Shown piece by piece: positions 34,345 to 45,126 of a stretch of 64,000 bases of DNA. The DNA is from Corynespora cassiicola (taxonomy: Eukaryota > Ascomycota > Dothideomycetes > Pleosporales > Corynesporascaceae), in contig JAEUWY010000001.1 of assembly GCA_022059125.1 (NCBI GenBank), forward strand, positions 2,976,001 to 3,040,000, read 5' to 3'. Position 1 is the stretch's first letter, and each line of letters begins with the position of its first letter. The position numbers and the translations under genes are program-made. The notes under the pieces are model-generated. The model was given only the letters and a program-made list of their open reading frames with translations. It was not told the origin of the DNA and did no database searches.

Positions 34345-36260
34345 AGTGAGTTTGTTGGCCTATATGGCTGGCTTTGACGCATAAAACAATTGAATCTGCA
34401 ATCAGCGATACGAAGTAATGAGGTCTATGGGGTTGGCGTTGAAATGGTTCCTAGGTAGATTATACCCATCAGCAGGTGCGTCGTTGGTGACCGCCAGCTG
34501 AAAATCCAACATGACTAGCATACCGATACCGTACTTCCATTTTGAGCTGTTGTTGTGCTGAAGACCTCTCTAGGGTGGCCCAAGATGCTTTGCGGGGTCA
34601 AGAGGGGTTGGCCACTTGGGGGGTACCTAGGTAGGTATTTGGGGGGGTGAAAACAAAGTGCGAGCAAGTCTGTCGCTGTCCACTGCAAGAGAGTGGGCAC
34701 CGTCTAATAGCAATGTTGACGGCGGTTCTAGAACTACATCCGAAGCCAACTACCCGGGACTAGTTGAAGCCCGATATCAGGACATTCCAAGAGCCACCAT
34801 GCCTCGTGGCACGGGAAGAGTCGGGTTGGCACTGTGGCAGTGTAAGAGGAGTCACCATGGGTTAGGGTTTTAGGCCGCGGAAGGAGCCTGTCTGCATGCA
34901 CTCTTGCGCGAGGCGCTCGCCCCATGTTTACCCCGGCGCATCCAAGCACCAAGCAGGGTAAAATTCGGCATTCAGCTATCATGGAAGCATACCCCGCGGG
35001 GGTAGCGCCATCGTATTCGCTGTCCAGAGCCTCTAGTGGCGGGATCGGGAGTTCGCATATGTGCTAGCACGCAGCCTCATGTGTGTAAAATTGCTGTTGA
35101 GAAAGAGAAGGATGAGCCAGAGCTTTATGTAGGTTTGTTGTTTTGGCCTAAAGACACAGCCTTCCAGTACCCACCTCCGAGAGTCAATGCGCCGTGCTAA
35201 AGATGTCTTCCCCGTGGGGATGAAGCGATATCCACATCTCCCACAGCGAAGGACCGCGCCGATGATAGCTCGTTCATCCGGTCTTCTTGGCGGCGCTGTC
35301 AGCGTTCGGTTCGGTAGTAGTGAACCTACCCCTCATTCGCCGGCTGAGCAGATCTACTATCTAAAACGTCCCTGCAGCCCGCGTGTTTGGCATGAAGTGG
35401 CCAAGATCTTGGAATCGCAACACCGATTGCCGTATCCCCTCATTTTCGGTGGGTTACGGAGGAATTCCAAGCGGTTTCGAGGAGAATCTCCGACCAGTGC
35501 ATCGTCGACACGTATCCGAGGCACAATGTTGAAGCAAACATGGCGTACAGAGCATGCTTATCGGGAGCATTGCGACTGGTTAGACCATGCCTATGCAGCG
35601 TGCTTACAAGGTAGCGCATGTGCGATTATGTGATCGCAGAACGCCCCTCGAACCAAGCGAGTGCAAAATTATCTAGGAATCTCCGTGGGCAAAGTTATCC
35701 GAGCACCCAAGACTATTATCCGGGATGTTGAAGTCCTAATAGACTTCTATGGTACGATTTCGTCCCAGTTCGGCGTAGCCGTAAGCACGCATACCCACAT
35801 ACGTCACGCGGGCGATCAGAGCACCCCGGGCCAAGCATCCCAACCTCCAAAGGCACGGCTTGCCAAGGAGTCTTCACTCCCACGATGCTCCCACTCACGA
35901 ATCACACCTTTGCGTCAAGCAACCCGGCGGCCGCTGCCAAGCCACCTCCCCGGCTGTCGCCAAGCAAACTATCCCCGGATTCTGTTTACGGGTTCCCCCT
36001 TTGAAGAAGGTGAAGGAGCAATCATTCGCCCTCGTGAGAATTTTCCCCGCGTTGTGTTCCCTTGGCGTGTGGAGAGGAGGTATTCAGAGGTGGCGTTAAC
36101 GAGGCCCATCGTCTCGAGGCGAGGTAAGCGAAAAAAGTATATCTTTGCCTCCTCCCTCTGATGGTTTCCCTCGCTGGAACGCACTTTTCTTGTGCTACAG
36201 AGGCTCTATCAGCTCTTATTCACCAAGTCATACATCTACCCAATACTCTGCCTTACTGGA
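34345..36260. other. 1.9-kb gene-free stretch before the pectin array
   Basis: No gene is recognised; several frames of 60-166 codons lack features. A short telomere-like run (GGGTTAGGGTTTTAGG near 34859) and a TACCTAGGTAGGTA run near 34625 occur. The last part is the promoter of the transporter at 36261 and holds a CCTCCAA word at 35844. Confidence 0.5.
35844..35850 (+). promoter_or_regulatory. CCNCCAA word (galacturonate-response-like) upstream of MFS gene
   Basis: CCTCCAA matches CCNCCAA, the consensus reported for the galacturonic-acid-responsive element recognised by GaaR-type regulators. It lies about 410 bp upstream of the transporter start. A seven-base word is weak evidence by itself. 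Confidence 0.3.
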
Positions 36261-38058
36261 ATGGGTTGGAAATGGAGTACTCACGCTACGGGGACGTTGG
36301 ACCCTCCCGAGGTTCGCAACTGGCGCATCCACATGATTGCGTTGGTAGCTTCAATGTCAGCTCTTGCAAGTATGTGAGCATCATTCAATTGAGCGGATCT
36401 CATACTCACCCTTTCTCTAGTGGGTTATGACACTGCCGTCATTGGCGGTACTATGGCTCTGAACTCGTTTATTCGTGATTTCAACATGAACGATATCTCC
36501 AAAAGTCAACGTGATACCATCCAGGGTAACATCGTGTCCACATTTCAGGTCCGTCAGAATAGTCATCTGTTGTAAAAGTTGTCGTTGACCCCTTTTCTAG
36601 GCTGGCTGCTTCTTTGGCGCCCTCCTGACTTTCCCTATTGCCGAGAAGATCGGCAGGAAAAAAACTGTCATGCTTGCCTCTCTCGTCTTTCTTCTCGGAG
36701 GAACCCTCATGACTGCCTCTCAAGGTAGTCTAAACCTCATTTATGGAGGCCGTGCAATTGCCGGCCTGGGTATCGGAGCCTCGTCACTCACTGTACCCGT
36801 CTACATTGCCGAGACTGCACCTCCATCCATCCGTGGCCGTCTCGTCGGTATCTTCGAGATTGCGTCTCAGGGTGGAGGTATGCTTGGTTTCTGGATCAAC
36901 TATGCCACCGACCAGACCATTGATGTGAGGAAGCAGTCCCAGTGGATCATTCCTCTTGCACTCCAGCTGCTCCCTGGTGTCGTGCTTTTCGGTGGCATGT
37001 TCTGGTGCCCCGAGTCGCCACGTTGGCTGGCCAGAGGTGACAACTTTGAGGGTGCAGAGAAAATCCTGACAACCCTGCGTGGTCTTCCATCTCACCATCC
37101 CTACATTCAGCGCGAGATGGGTGAGATCCGACAGCAGGTTGAGGAGCGAAGTACAAACCACATGAGCAAGTCAGCTCAGTTTAAGAAGCTGTTCCAGAAG
37201 GGCACCCGTAACCGAATGGGTATCGGACTCGCCCTAATGTTTCTTCAATCATTCACTGGAGTGAGTCGTTATTCAAATCCTTCGATCTGAACCATACTAA
37301 CTATAAATCAGGTAAACATCATCACCTACTATGCCCCCAGAATCTTTGAGACTCTTGGTGTCCCTGGTACATCGCTAAAGCTCTTTTCAACCGGATTCTA
37401 CGGTATCGCAAAGACGCTAGGCATGATCACCTTCACCTTTGTGGTTGTCGAGCGTGTTGGCCGACGCAAGGGGCTGATCTGGGGCGCAGCGCTGGGTTGC
37501 ATCCCTATGTGGTATATTGGCGGCTACGTCATGAGAGCCGACCCCGCAGCAGCTGCTCTACGTGGCGCCGTGAACCGTGACGGTTGGGGTTACCTCGCGA
37601 TGGTGTGCGTCTATGTCAACGCCTTCATCATTTGCGCGACCTGGCAAGGCATCACATGGACGTATGCATCGGAGATCTTCCCCTTGGATATTCGAATGCT
37701 ATGTGTGTCGCTGACCACCGCCGACACTTGGCTCGGTTCCTTCATCATCGCGCGCAGCACGCCTTACATGATTTCGGACCTGGGCTACGGCGCCTACTTT
37801 TTCTTCTCCAGCATCCTGGTCGCCATGGGCATCTGGAGTTTCTTCTTCGTCCCGGAGACGAAGGGTATTTCACTCGAGGAGATGGATATTCTCTTCTCCA
37901 AGCCTGTGCATCAGGCTGTCTGGGCCCAGCTGCGCGGTAAGCCTATAGTCGTGGAGGAGCGCATCCCTGCGGATCGCAGGAAGAGCGCCGATTCGAGCAT
38001 CGCCGAGAAGGATGTTGGTGTCAACCAATTGGAAGTCGTCGAAGACAAGAAGCAATAA
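36261..38058 (+). CDS. MFS sugar/acid transporter (galacturonate/quinate-type candidate)
   Basis: Four exons, 36261..36369, 36421..36548, 36601..37260 and 37312..38058, encode 547 residues; introns are 51-52 nt and in phase. It is a 12-span sugar-porter family protein. Marks are GYDTAVIGG in span 1, the loop motif EKIGRKK, PVYIAETAPPSIRGRLVG after span 4, PESPRWLARG at the end of the first half, NIITYYAPRIF in span 7 and FFVPETKGISLEEMD near the end. The start MGWKWSTHATGTLDPPEVRNW fits the short cytosolic N-terminus of this family. It heads an array of pectin-degrading genes, so uptake of galacturonate or another pectin product is inferred; quinate- and hexose-type porters look alike at this level. 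It converges on the GH28 gene with 166 bp between stop codons. Confidence 0.9.
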
Positions 38059-38224
38059 CCAATAGTGGATAAAGGTAGCAGCAAGGGGGGAGCATATTTG
38101 CTCTAGGTGAGAGTGAAATATATAGTTCTATAGTCGATAATTTGAAACATTTATTGACTATAACCATAAAAGTGCACCTCCAAGAAGCTGTTTCTTCGTG
38201 ATCGACAACTTTTGGATGGCGATA

Positions 38225-39469
38225 TCAGGAGATTTGCGTGCACGTAGTCCCCAACTCACTACTTGTAATCTTATCACAAAGAAACTCCGACGTTCCCCCA
38301 GGTGCCGTGACTGCCCAATCACTGACATGAACCTCGCAATTCGGCCCCTCGGCTGGACAATACACTTCGCCCACCGTCGGCGCATACCTCGAACTAGTCG
38401 TCCCGTGGAAATTCTTCACATAGATCTCGGAAACCTCCGCCGGCGACGGATTCGCCTCGCAATATTCCTCATCCTCATTGTAGCACGCAGCATACTGGAA
38501 CGCATAGTTGCAATTGTCCACCGTGACGTCTTCCCACGTGACGTTCCGCACCAGCGCATCCCCATGCAGCTCGCCCCCGGGATAAATCTTGATACCAGCC
38601 GCCTTGCTCGAGTCCCGCATAATGGCTCCCTTGACGTAAACATTCTCAACCGGGTCGAAGCTTCCAGGAGCCTTGGCTAGGGAACCGACAGACAGGCCAT
38701 GAGAGCCGACACACTCAATGTCCGTAGCGGTGAGGTAATTAAGCCCGGCCTTGAACCCGATACAATCGTCCTGGTTCTGAACATAGATATCCGACATGGT
38801 GACATACGTCGAGCTCCCGATGGCAAACCCATCCGTGTTCTTGGGCGGGTACTCGGACTTGCTATTCGCTGTCAGGGTCAAGTGGTCGAAGCTGAGGCGC
38901 GAGGACCCGCTCCCTGTGCTGAAGAACACGGCCTGCGCATTCTTGGCCGTGAAACCGGACACGGAGATGTCACTTGAGTTGGAGATAACGAAGAGGGCAG
39001 GCCGCTTGAGGCTCGTGTCGGCGGCGAAGCGGTTATAGGCCGTCTGCCCGTTGCCGTCGATTTCCCCCGTGCCAGTCAGGCTGCGGAAGCGGGCCCCCTG
39101 TGCGCCGTTGAATTGGATCATCCAGCGCTTGTTGTTCCAGAAGTCGACGTCGGGGGAGGCCTTGAGGCGGCCCTCGAGCTGGATATCGCAGTTGTGGCAT
39201 GCGGAGAGGTCGAGCTGGGAGTTTAGCATGTAGGTCGTTCCGGCGGGGAGCACTATGGTGCCGCCATTGCCGCATTGGGATAGTGCGGATTTTATGCTGG
39301 GGACGTCGTCGATGGAGGCGGAGCCGGCCGAGGTCGGGGTGCATGTTGCCCGCTTGGCGACTTGGTCGGGCGCTATGAGGGCGGGGGATGGGGTGGATAT
39401 AGATATACCCGCCAAGGCAAGGCTAAGGATAGCAATGTATGGAAAGAGGTGTGGGCCAAGGATAACCAT
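38225..39469 (-). CDS. GH28 polygalacturonase-like enzyme (divergent active site)
   Basis: A single exon encoding 414 residues. ATG 39469 is chosen because a signal peptide (about residues 1-22) follows at once; the upstream extension to 39547 has no Met initiation codon. GH28 enzymes cut alpha-1,4-galacturonan on a right-handed beta-helix. Catalytic landmarks: NTDG (near 211), QDDC with both catalytic Asp (near 232), GSHGLSVGS with the His (near 257). The normally invariant RIK is GIK here (AAGIKIYPG, near 290): the Arg that binds the substrate carboxylate is replaced by Gly, while Lys is kept. This may mean another substrate, such as a substituted or rhamnose-containing galacturonan, or exo-action. 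It is divergent from the methylesterase at 40212, with a 742-bp shared region. Confidence 0.92.
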   Translation of the reverse strand: MVILGPHLFPYIAILSLALAGISISTPSPALIAPDQVAKRATCTPTSAGSASIDDVPSIKSALSQCGNGGTIVLPAGTTYMLNSQLDLSACHNCDIQLEGRLKASPDVDFWNNKRWMIQFNGAQGARFRSLTGTGEIDGNGQTAYNRFAADTSLKRPALFVISNSSDISVSGFTAKNAQAVFFSTGSGSSRLSFDHLTLTANSKSEYPPKNTDGFAIGSSTYVTMSDIYVQNQDDCIGFKAGLNYLTATDIECVGSHGLSVGSLAKAPGSFDPVENVYVKGAIMRDSSKAAGIKIYPGGELHGDALVRNVTWEDVTVDNCNYAFQYAACYNEDEEYCEANPSPAEVSEIYVKNFHGTTSSRYAPTVGEVYCPAEGPNCEVHVSDWAVTAPGGTSEFLCDKITSSELGTTCTQIS

Positions 39470-40211
39470 ATTGAGGTGAGCGTACTTTGATGAAAGATTT
39501 AATTGGCAAAGGATCAGTCTTTGAAAATCCAGGCAATCTCTTGACAAGAAAATCTCTGGGCTCCAGTACGTGCATGTCTATTAATACGAAGAATTTAATC
39601 ATCGAGCTCTCTTCGCCATAATGAGAACCGGCAATTCTGGCAGAATTCATTGTTTTCTGTTTCGTACTACATCATCTTTGCTCCCTCACATGGGGTCAGT
39701 TCTAATGCCTAGTTTGTCTCTCTTGGCGATTATCACAGTATAGGCGCCTAACTTAGAGTAAGTCCACCACTTACGTCTAACCAGGGTCGCAAATGCGGGG
39801 AAGCCCGTCCGCATCGATGTCTATAATGGGACTTGGGGGTATTTAGCCGTAGTATGGGGTTTGCGCGGGCTGAACCTCGGAGTCTGACAAGGATCTTCTT
39901 TACACCTTGTCCAAAGGTTTGTTCCTCGCTTGATTCTAAAACGTCCATTTTCGTCCCGGCGGAGGAATGCCATCGGCGCATTTTGTCCATGAGCCGTTTC
40001 CACAAATGGGATCTTGACAGCTACGGTAGAAATCATTTTACGATTTCCGAATAACCGTTAGGAGGTGGCGTTAGGTACCGGCGACCATTTCCATGCTTAT
40101 GCTATAAACTCTGGCCGACATGTGGGAGGATTTCAAGCGCCCCTATTTTCATGCTCATTATCGCTCTCAGGTCAACCGGACGCTACCAATACTGCTTCGT
40201 TTTACTCAACC
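39470..40211. promoter_or_regulatory. Bidirectional promoter of GH28 and CE8 genes (module 1)
   Basis: 742 bp between the start codons of the polygalacturonase (minus) and the pectin methylesterase (plus). It contains TTGGGGG at 39833..39839, the reverse of CCNCCAA. CGG-type words that Zn2Cys6 proteins could bind occur near 39956-39980 (CCCGGCGG, ATCGGCGC). No TATA box is certain; GCTATAAAC at about 40101 lies 110 bp before the methylesterase ATG. Confidence 0.5.
39833..39839 (-). promoter_or_regulatory. CCNCCAA word in the module-1 bidirectional promoter
   Basis: TTGGGGG on the plus strand, that is CCCCCAA on the minus strand, fits the galacturonate-response consensus CCNCCAA. Position is near the middle of the shared promoter. 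Confidence 0.3.
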
Positions 40212-41520
40212 ATGGCACAGATCTTTGATATCATCAGGCCGCTGCTACTTGCGTCTTTCTTTTGCCAACTAGTTCTGGGCTCGCCGCTGTCCTTACTAAA
40301 GCGTGCGACTGGACGCACAAGCCCACCGTCTGGATGTCTTGTCGTGAGACAATCAACCAGCTCAGCCAGCGAATACTCGACCATTGCCTCTGCTGTGACT
40401 GCGGTACAGCCATCTGGTTGCATATTTATCTATAGTGGCACATACACAGAGCAACTGTCCATCAGAGTCAATAATTTGACTATTTACGGCTATACAACTG
40501 AGTGCGTTGGATCATCTGCGAATCAACCATGTAGACTAATTCTAGCCAGCGTTTCCAACTACAAGTCCAACACGGTCACTATTACTCATAAGCTTGGCTC
40601 TTATGATGCGGGGTCTCTTGACGCCAGCTCTACTGTCAATGTTGTATCTTCTGACTTTAGGATGTACAACGTGATTGTCGAAAATACTTATGGAACGGCG
40701 GGCCAGGTAAGTCGATTTGATCTCATGTCTGAATAATGAATAAGGATATTAATGGGGAATAGGCTGTCGCTCTTACTAGTAATGGCATGAGGCAAGGTTT
40801 CTATGGATGCTCGTTCAAAAGCTTCCAGGACACTCTCTACGCCAAAGCTGGATATCAGTACTATTCGAACTGCTACATGGAAGGTATGTATCAATAATTG
40901 ATGCAGTAAACTAATGTTGATGTACACACAGGTGCGGTCGATTTCATCTTCGGCAACGGCGCGGCATGGTTTGGTGAATGTAAGTGATACTTCGAATTTC
41001 TGTTATTCTCAAATAGAGCTGATTAGATTTGCAGGTACTATTGCAGCTAGTAGGGGTGGCTACATTACGGCCAACTCTCGTACCTATCCTGATGATCCAG
41101 CCTGGTATGTTTTTGATCACAGTACGGTACGTTGAGATTATCCGGGCAACACTATGAATTAATTGCTTACCAGATCGCACAGATTACTGCAGCATCTGGT
41201 GTGAATGTGGAGAGAAGTGTGTTCCTAGGGAGACCTTGGAGGGTTGAGGCTCGGGTGATATATCAATACTCGCAGTTGACGAACGTTGTTCATCCGGAAG
41301 GATGGACTACCATGGCTGCCAATGCAACACCGTAAGTCCAGGGATATATGAAGAGAGAAAACCCACTAATTCTGATGGTATAAGTACTTTCATGGAATTC
41401 CAGAACACGGGCGATGGTGCGGACATCTCAAACAGGAAGTGGTTGGCGGCTACCAGTACTGCGGTTTCGAAGTCTCAGCTATGGCCAGAAAACTCTGGGT
41501 GGTACGACAAAAGCTATTGA
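40212..41520 (+). CDS. CE8 pectin methylesterase, six exons
   Basis: Six exons, 40212..40706, 40763..40883, 40932..40979, 41035..41126, 41183..41331 and 41385..41520, total 1041 nt and 346 residues; introns are 48-56 nt and phases agree. A signal peptide covers about residues 1-24. Pectin methylesterase removes methyl groups from homogalacturonan, making it a substrate for polygalacturonase. Active-site motifs are all present: GQAVAL with the oxyanion Gln (split by intron 1), FQDTLY with Gln and Asp, DFIFG with the nucleophilic Asp, and LGRPW with Arg. Length matches typical fungal enzymes. At intron 4 the acceptor could be 41173 instead of 41182, adding three residues; the given one matches the family better. 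Confidence 0.92.
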
Positions 41521-42271
41521 AAAAACTTCTTATGGAAGTTATGGATATTAAACAAAGCGATGGGGGCGATTGTTTCTTGAATCTATGAGGTGTACACTCT
41601 GAGGGTAGTTAGCCACAAAATATGCCTTTCCATCAAATTTGCAAAAGAACCAAGACCCTTTGTTTGCCAAATTTTTCTTGGATCAGAGTTGAAAAAACAG
41701 GATAATCACTTTTTAATAATCTAAAGTCCACAGGAATAATAGTATTGAAGGTTCTTCAGTCAGAGCTAAAAGCTTGTTGATCCTTTGATATTGATCCCGG
41801 TACTGCACACTTCCGCTACTGCCGATCTCCCTTTTAACCTTTTTATCCTACATATTATCCCCTGGGAGATATGTAGATCATATAGGCTACCATATAGGGC
41901 ACATCGACCGAGAGAAGTCGTATCAGAGGACTAATTTCTCTATACGTACTACTCGCGTTTTTATGACACCAGTGTCTGTAATGGGTGAGACACTCATTTA
42001 ACTCTGCCAAGTATCATTTGTACTAGAGTTAAAGAGTCGATAGTGATTTCCAATTAATTGTGCTGACTATGTCTGTTCAGTCTATGAACTCAAGATGCTT
42101 GAGACTGCATCTGAATCACAAACTGATATAGCGAAAATCAGGGAAACAGGGGGAGATTGCATTCTGAAGAAAAAAAAAGTCAATTATGGATTTGCGATAT
42201 ACAGCGTGCTATCTGAATTTGACTTTCATATAATTCGAAATCTCAGTAAGCCCTCAGCCTACTAAAGCCCA
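41521..42271. other. Convergent gap, AT-rich
   Basis: 751 bp between the stop codons of the CE8 gene and the second GH28 gene. AT-rich, with no open frame of note. It should hold both terminators; nothing else is seen. Confidence 0.5.
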
Positions 42272-43887
42272 CTAAACACAGCTCAGCTCCAACGAGGAAC
42301 GGTCGATGTTGATACAGTCATAAGTCGTATTCTTACCGCTAGGGACTGTGATGTTGATGTTGTAAGCACGAATATTGGAGCAGACCTTTGGAAAATTAGC
42401 TGTTTTCCACTGCTTACGCCATTGAAAATAGTTACCGTGGGGCTGCTGCATGTAAGGTAGCCGGCTCTTGGATCGTACTTCTTAGCTGCGATTCCTGAGA
42501 ATCCGTTGAACTCAATGTTATCAATTATAAGTTTCGACTATATAAGTCTTTAGTAAATAGGTTTAGTTAGGAATTAGATGCAAGCCTACCGGATTTGCGT
42601 CGCAAAGGGCTTGATCTTTGACTCCATAGCATTGAGTAAGCGCAATTGCATCTGCGCAATAATTTAGTATATGGCAGTTTAGATATTTGGGTTTCCTACT
42701 CTCATTGTTAAGAGACCGAATGCTCTCGTATTTGATGTTTCGAACTCTGCCAATACCCCCACCTGCCTCAGAGCCAACTGTTCCTGGTGCAACGCCAGGC
42801 CAAACTTTGATTCGTGCTGCATCCGAACCATTCCGCAAGGTGATATTCCTGATGTAAAGATTCTCAACAATATCAACTTCATCTTGATATTGCCCTAGAC
42901 TGCCCACTGAGATACCATGCGAACCGGTACAGTCGAGGTTCTGCACAAGCATATCGGTCGTATTCGGCTTGAAGGAAACACAATCTACACGAGTCAGCGT
43001 TTGATCTAGGACTCCAGTCAAAGGTGGATCACCATCGGTGTTTACCACGACAGAGTTCTGCACGATGATGCGCGAGCTTCGATAGGTGTCGAAGCCATCG
43101 GTATTCTGTAATATTGTTAGTAATGAGCTGGATCTAAAGATTGTATTGTAGCTTCATACCTTTGCTGGAAAGTTGGTATCGTTTTGGACGACATCTAGTA
43201 CCATGTCCGACACGAGGATATTCGTGGAATTTGTATACAGATTGAACCAACCAGGAGGATTCTTCATTTTGAGACCAGAGATAGTGGCTTTGTGAAGACC
43301 ATCAGTCCCAAACAGAGTGGGTCTTTTGACAGAGGGGTTTGCTTTCATCGCAGTCCAATACGTTTGACCCAGGCCTGTACATAAGTCAGCATATACCGGA
43401 GTCAAACCCGGTAGTACTCTATAATACCGTCAATAACGCCTTTTCCAGCACCGTAGATGTTCACATTTGATCCTCCAAAGCGCCAGAACATGCTTGCGCT
43501 TTGGAATGGATAGTCAAATGCTTGACCTGGCCAGATCTCTATGTCATCACGGAATACGATATGCCCCAGAATGGCAAAGTTTATGTTGTTGAGGAAAGTC
43601 AGATCGAGGGCTGTAGCCACATGGAACACTTCCCCAGGAGGGAAATAGACAGTGCCTCCATTGTTGCATTTTTGGGCCGCCTGCAAGATAGATGGCCCGG
43701 AGTCTACTTCTTTCGAAGAAACAACACAGATTTTGCCACCTTTGGATGATTTCGGAGAAGGTTGTGCAAATTCAAAAGGAGTAGAGCCCTGTGGATGGAG
43801 TTGTGGAGGAGAAGGAGGGTCAGTTTGATAGGGCCACGCAAATGCAACAGAACCCATCAGAAAAATGCAGTTTAATAGATGATGCAT
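42272..43887 (-). CDS. GH28 exopolygalacturonase, seven exons
   Basis: Seven exons on the minus strand, 43428..43887, 43160..43374, 43033..43105, 42700..42984, 42590..42651, 42436..42537 and 42272..42385, total 1311 nt and 436 residues; six introns of 48-54 nt, all phases consistent. The joined protein restores family blocks broken in the [32 protein letters not shown] and [14 protein letters not shown] signal peptide covers about residues 1-17. Catalytic parts are complete: NTDG, NTDDC with two Asp, GSHGISVGS and AARIKVWPG. The NTDD form and the C-terminal cysteines are typical of exopolygalacturonases, which release galacturonate from chain ends outside the cell. The codon for the second catalytic Asp is split by intron 3. 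It is divergent from the CE8 gene at 45127. Confidence 0.93.
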
Positions 43888-45126
43888 AACGAATTGATTT
43901 TAGAATAGTCGACCTAGTGACGAATATCAGAAACTTGGTTAATCAACTTTTGTCGTCTGAGCTTCAGTTACTCTTTGAATAAGAGGACAACTCTAGAGGC
44001 TCAAATCTGTGCCACAAGCGGATAAATTCATGGACTGATGATGTAAAACCGGCTTTGAATTTCTGGCTTATCCTGTGGACGGATAATGGAAGCGGTGGTA
44101 AAATTGGTACATGGTACATGTTTCTTAAAACTGTGGCTCTACTGGACTTCTGATGCGTCGTTCTGTGAGATTTACGCTCCGTAACATTTTCCGCGTATGA
44201 GCGCTCTCCTATATGCATCTAGTATGGAATAGGGGAAGCGCATTTGCGAATCAATCATTATGTCGAACTTACAGGGGCATTGCTGATTACGCATTTTCAA
44301 AAAGAACCATGCCCGGGGTATCTTCGGGCGTAGATCTACGCTACATAGTTCGTATTCCACGGCATGTGGAGCCCGGGATATCAAGCATTCCCGCAAGCGC
44401 ACCCATCACAGTGGCTTGATGGTAAGGCTTGCCAATTTAACCTAAGCTTCCGTGCATGTCTGCATCCGAAGAGCGTACCCACGACAGATTTGACGATTTC
44501 AGAACTGTCAGAATGAACGAACGATAAATCTCGTATTCCAATCGCTTTAACCGAGGTCATTATCCAAGGGTGAGCTAGCGACATAGCTGGAAATGGTTAC
44601 CCGTCGCATAGTTACCAAAAGTCATTGTACGACCTGTGAATTGCCTTTACTATTGAGCTGAGATTTAGACATATGTTTTCAGGTTACGCGATCAAGACTT
44701 GCATATCTGGTGAGTTTGAGTCATTGAATGCAATTTATCACCGTAAACGCATGACGACCGCTGTGGCTGCAGTATCTCCCCACAACATTTCTGCTATAGT
44801 GGATAAAAAAAGTAACATTTTATCATTTAGGCTGAATGTTGAGCCATATTTCGATTCTGGCAACGAATTCAGATATGCATACCCAGATGTCTTTTGCTGC
44901 CGGCCCTGCCGTGCTAAACGTTCATCATACGATTTACAATATTCCACCAATGGGATTTATTATCAGATTGTACCAAAAATAGGGATCATCACGTCTTTGA
45001 TGTGCAATGATTAGTCTGGCCTCATCATGGATAGACCGGACGCATGTTTTCCCTCTATTGTTGTAAACTGAGTCTCATGACAACATCAACGCTGGTCTTT
45101 TCTAGATACAAGAATTAAACGACATT
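43888..45126. promoter_or_regulatory. Bidirectional promoter of GH28 and CE8 genes (module 2)
   Basis: 1239 bp between start codons. Two near-identical words lie exactly 60 bp apart: GCCCGGGGTATC at 44311..44322 and GCCCGGGATATC at 44371..44382. A CCACCAA word is at 44944..44950, about 180 bp from the methylesterase ATG. A plus-strand frame at 44673..45014 has no protein features and is not called. Confidence 0.5.
44944..44950 (+). promoter_or_regulatory. CCNCCAA word (CCACCAAT) before the CE8 gene
   Basis: CCACCAA followed by T, so it also contains a CCAAT box. It fits the galacturonate-response consensus and lies 177 bp upstream of the methylesterase start. Confidence 0.35.

Noticed and set aside
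34856..34876. Telomere-like GGGTTAGGGTTTTAGG
   Set aside because: Under two repeat units, in the middle of ordinary DNA; not a telomere or a convincing interstitial tract.
43888..45126. Possible gene at 44673..45014 between the second GH28 and CE8
   Set aside because: 113 codons without features, inside an AT-rich bidirectional promoter.
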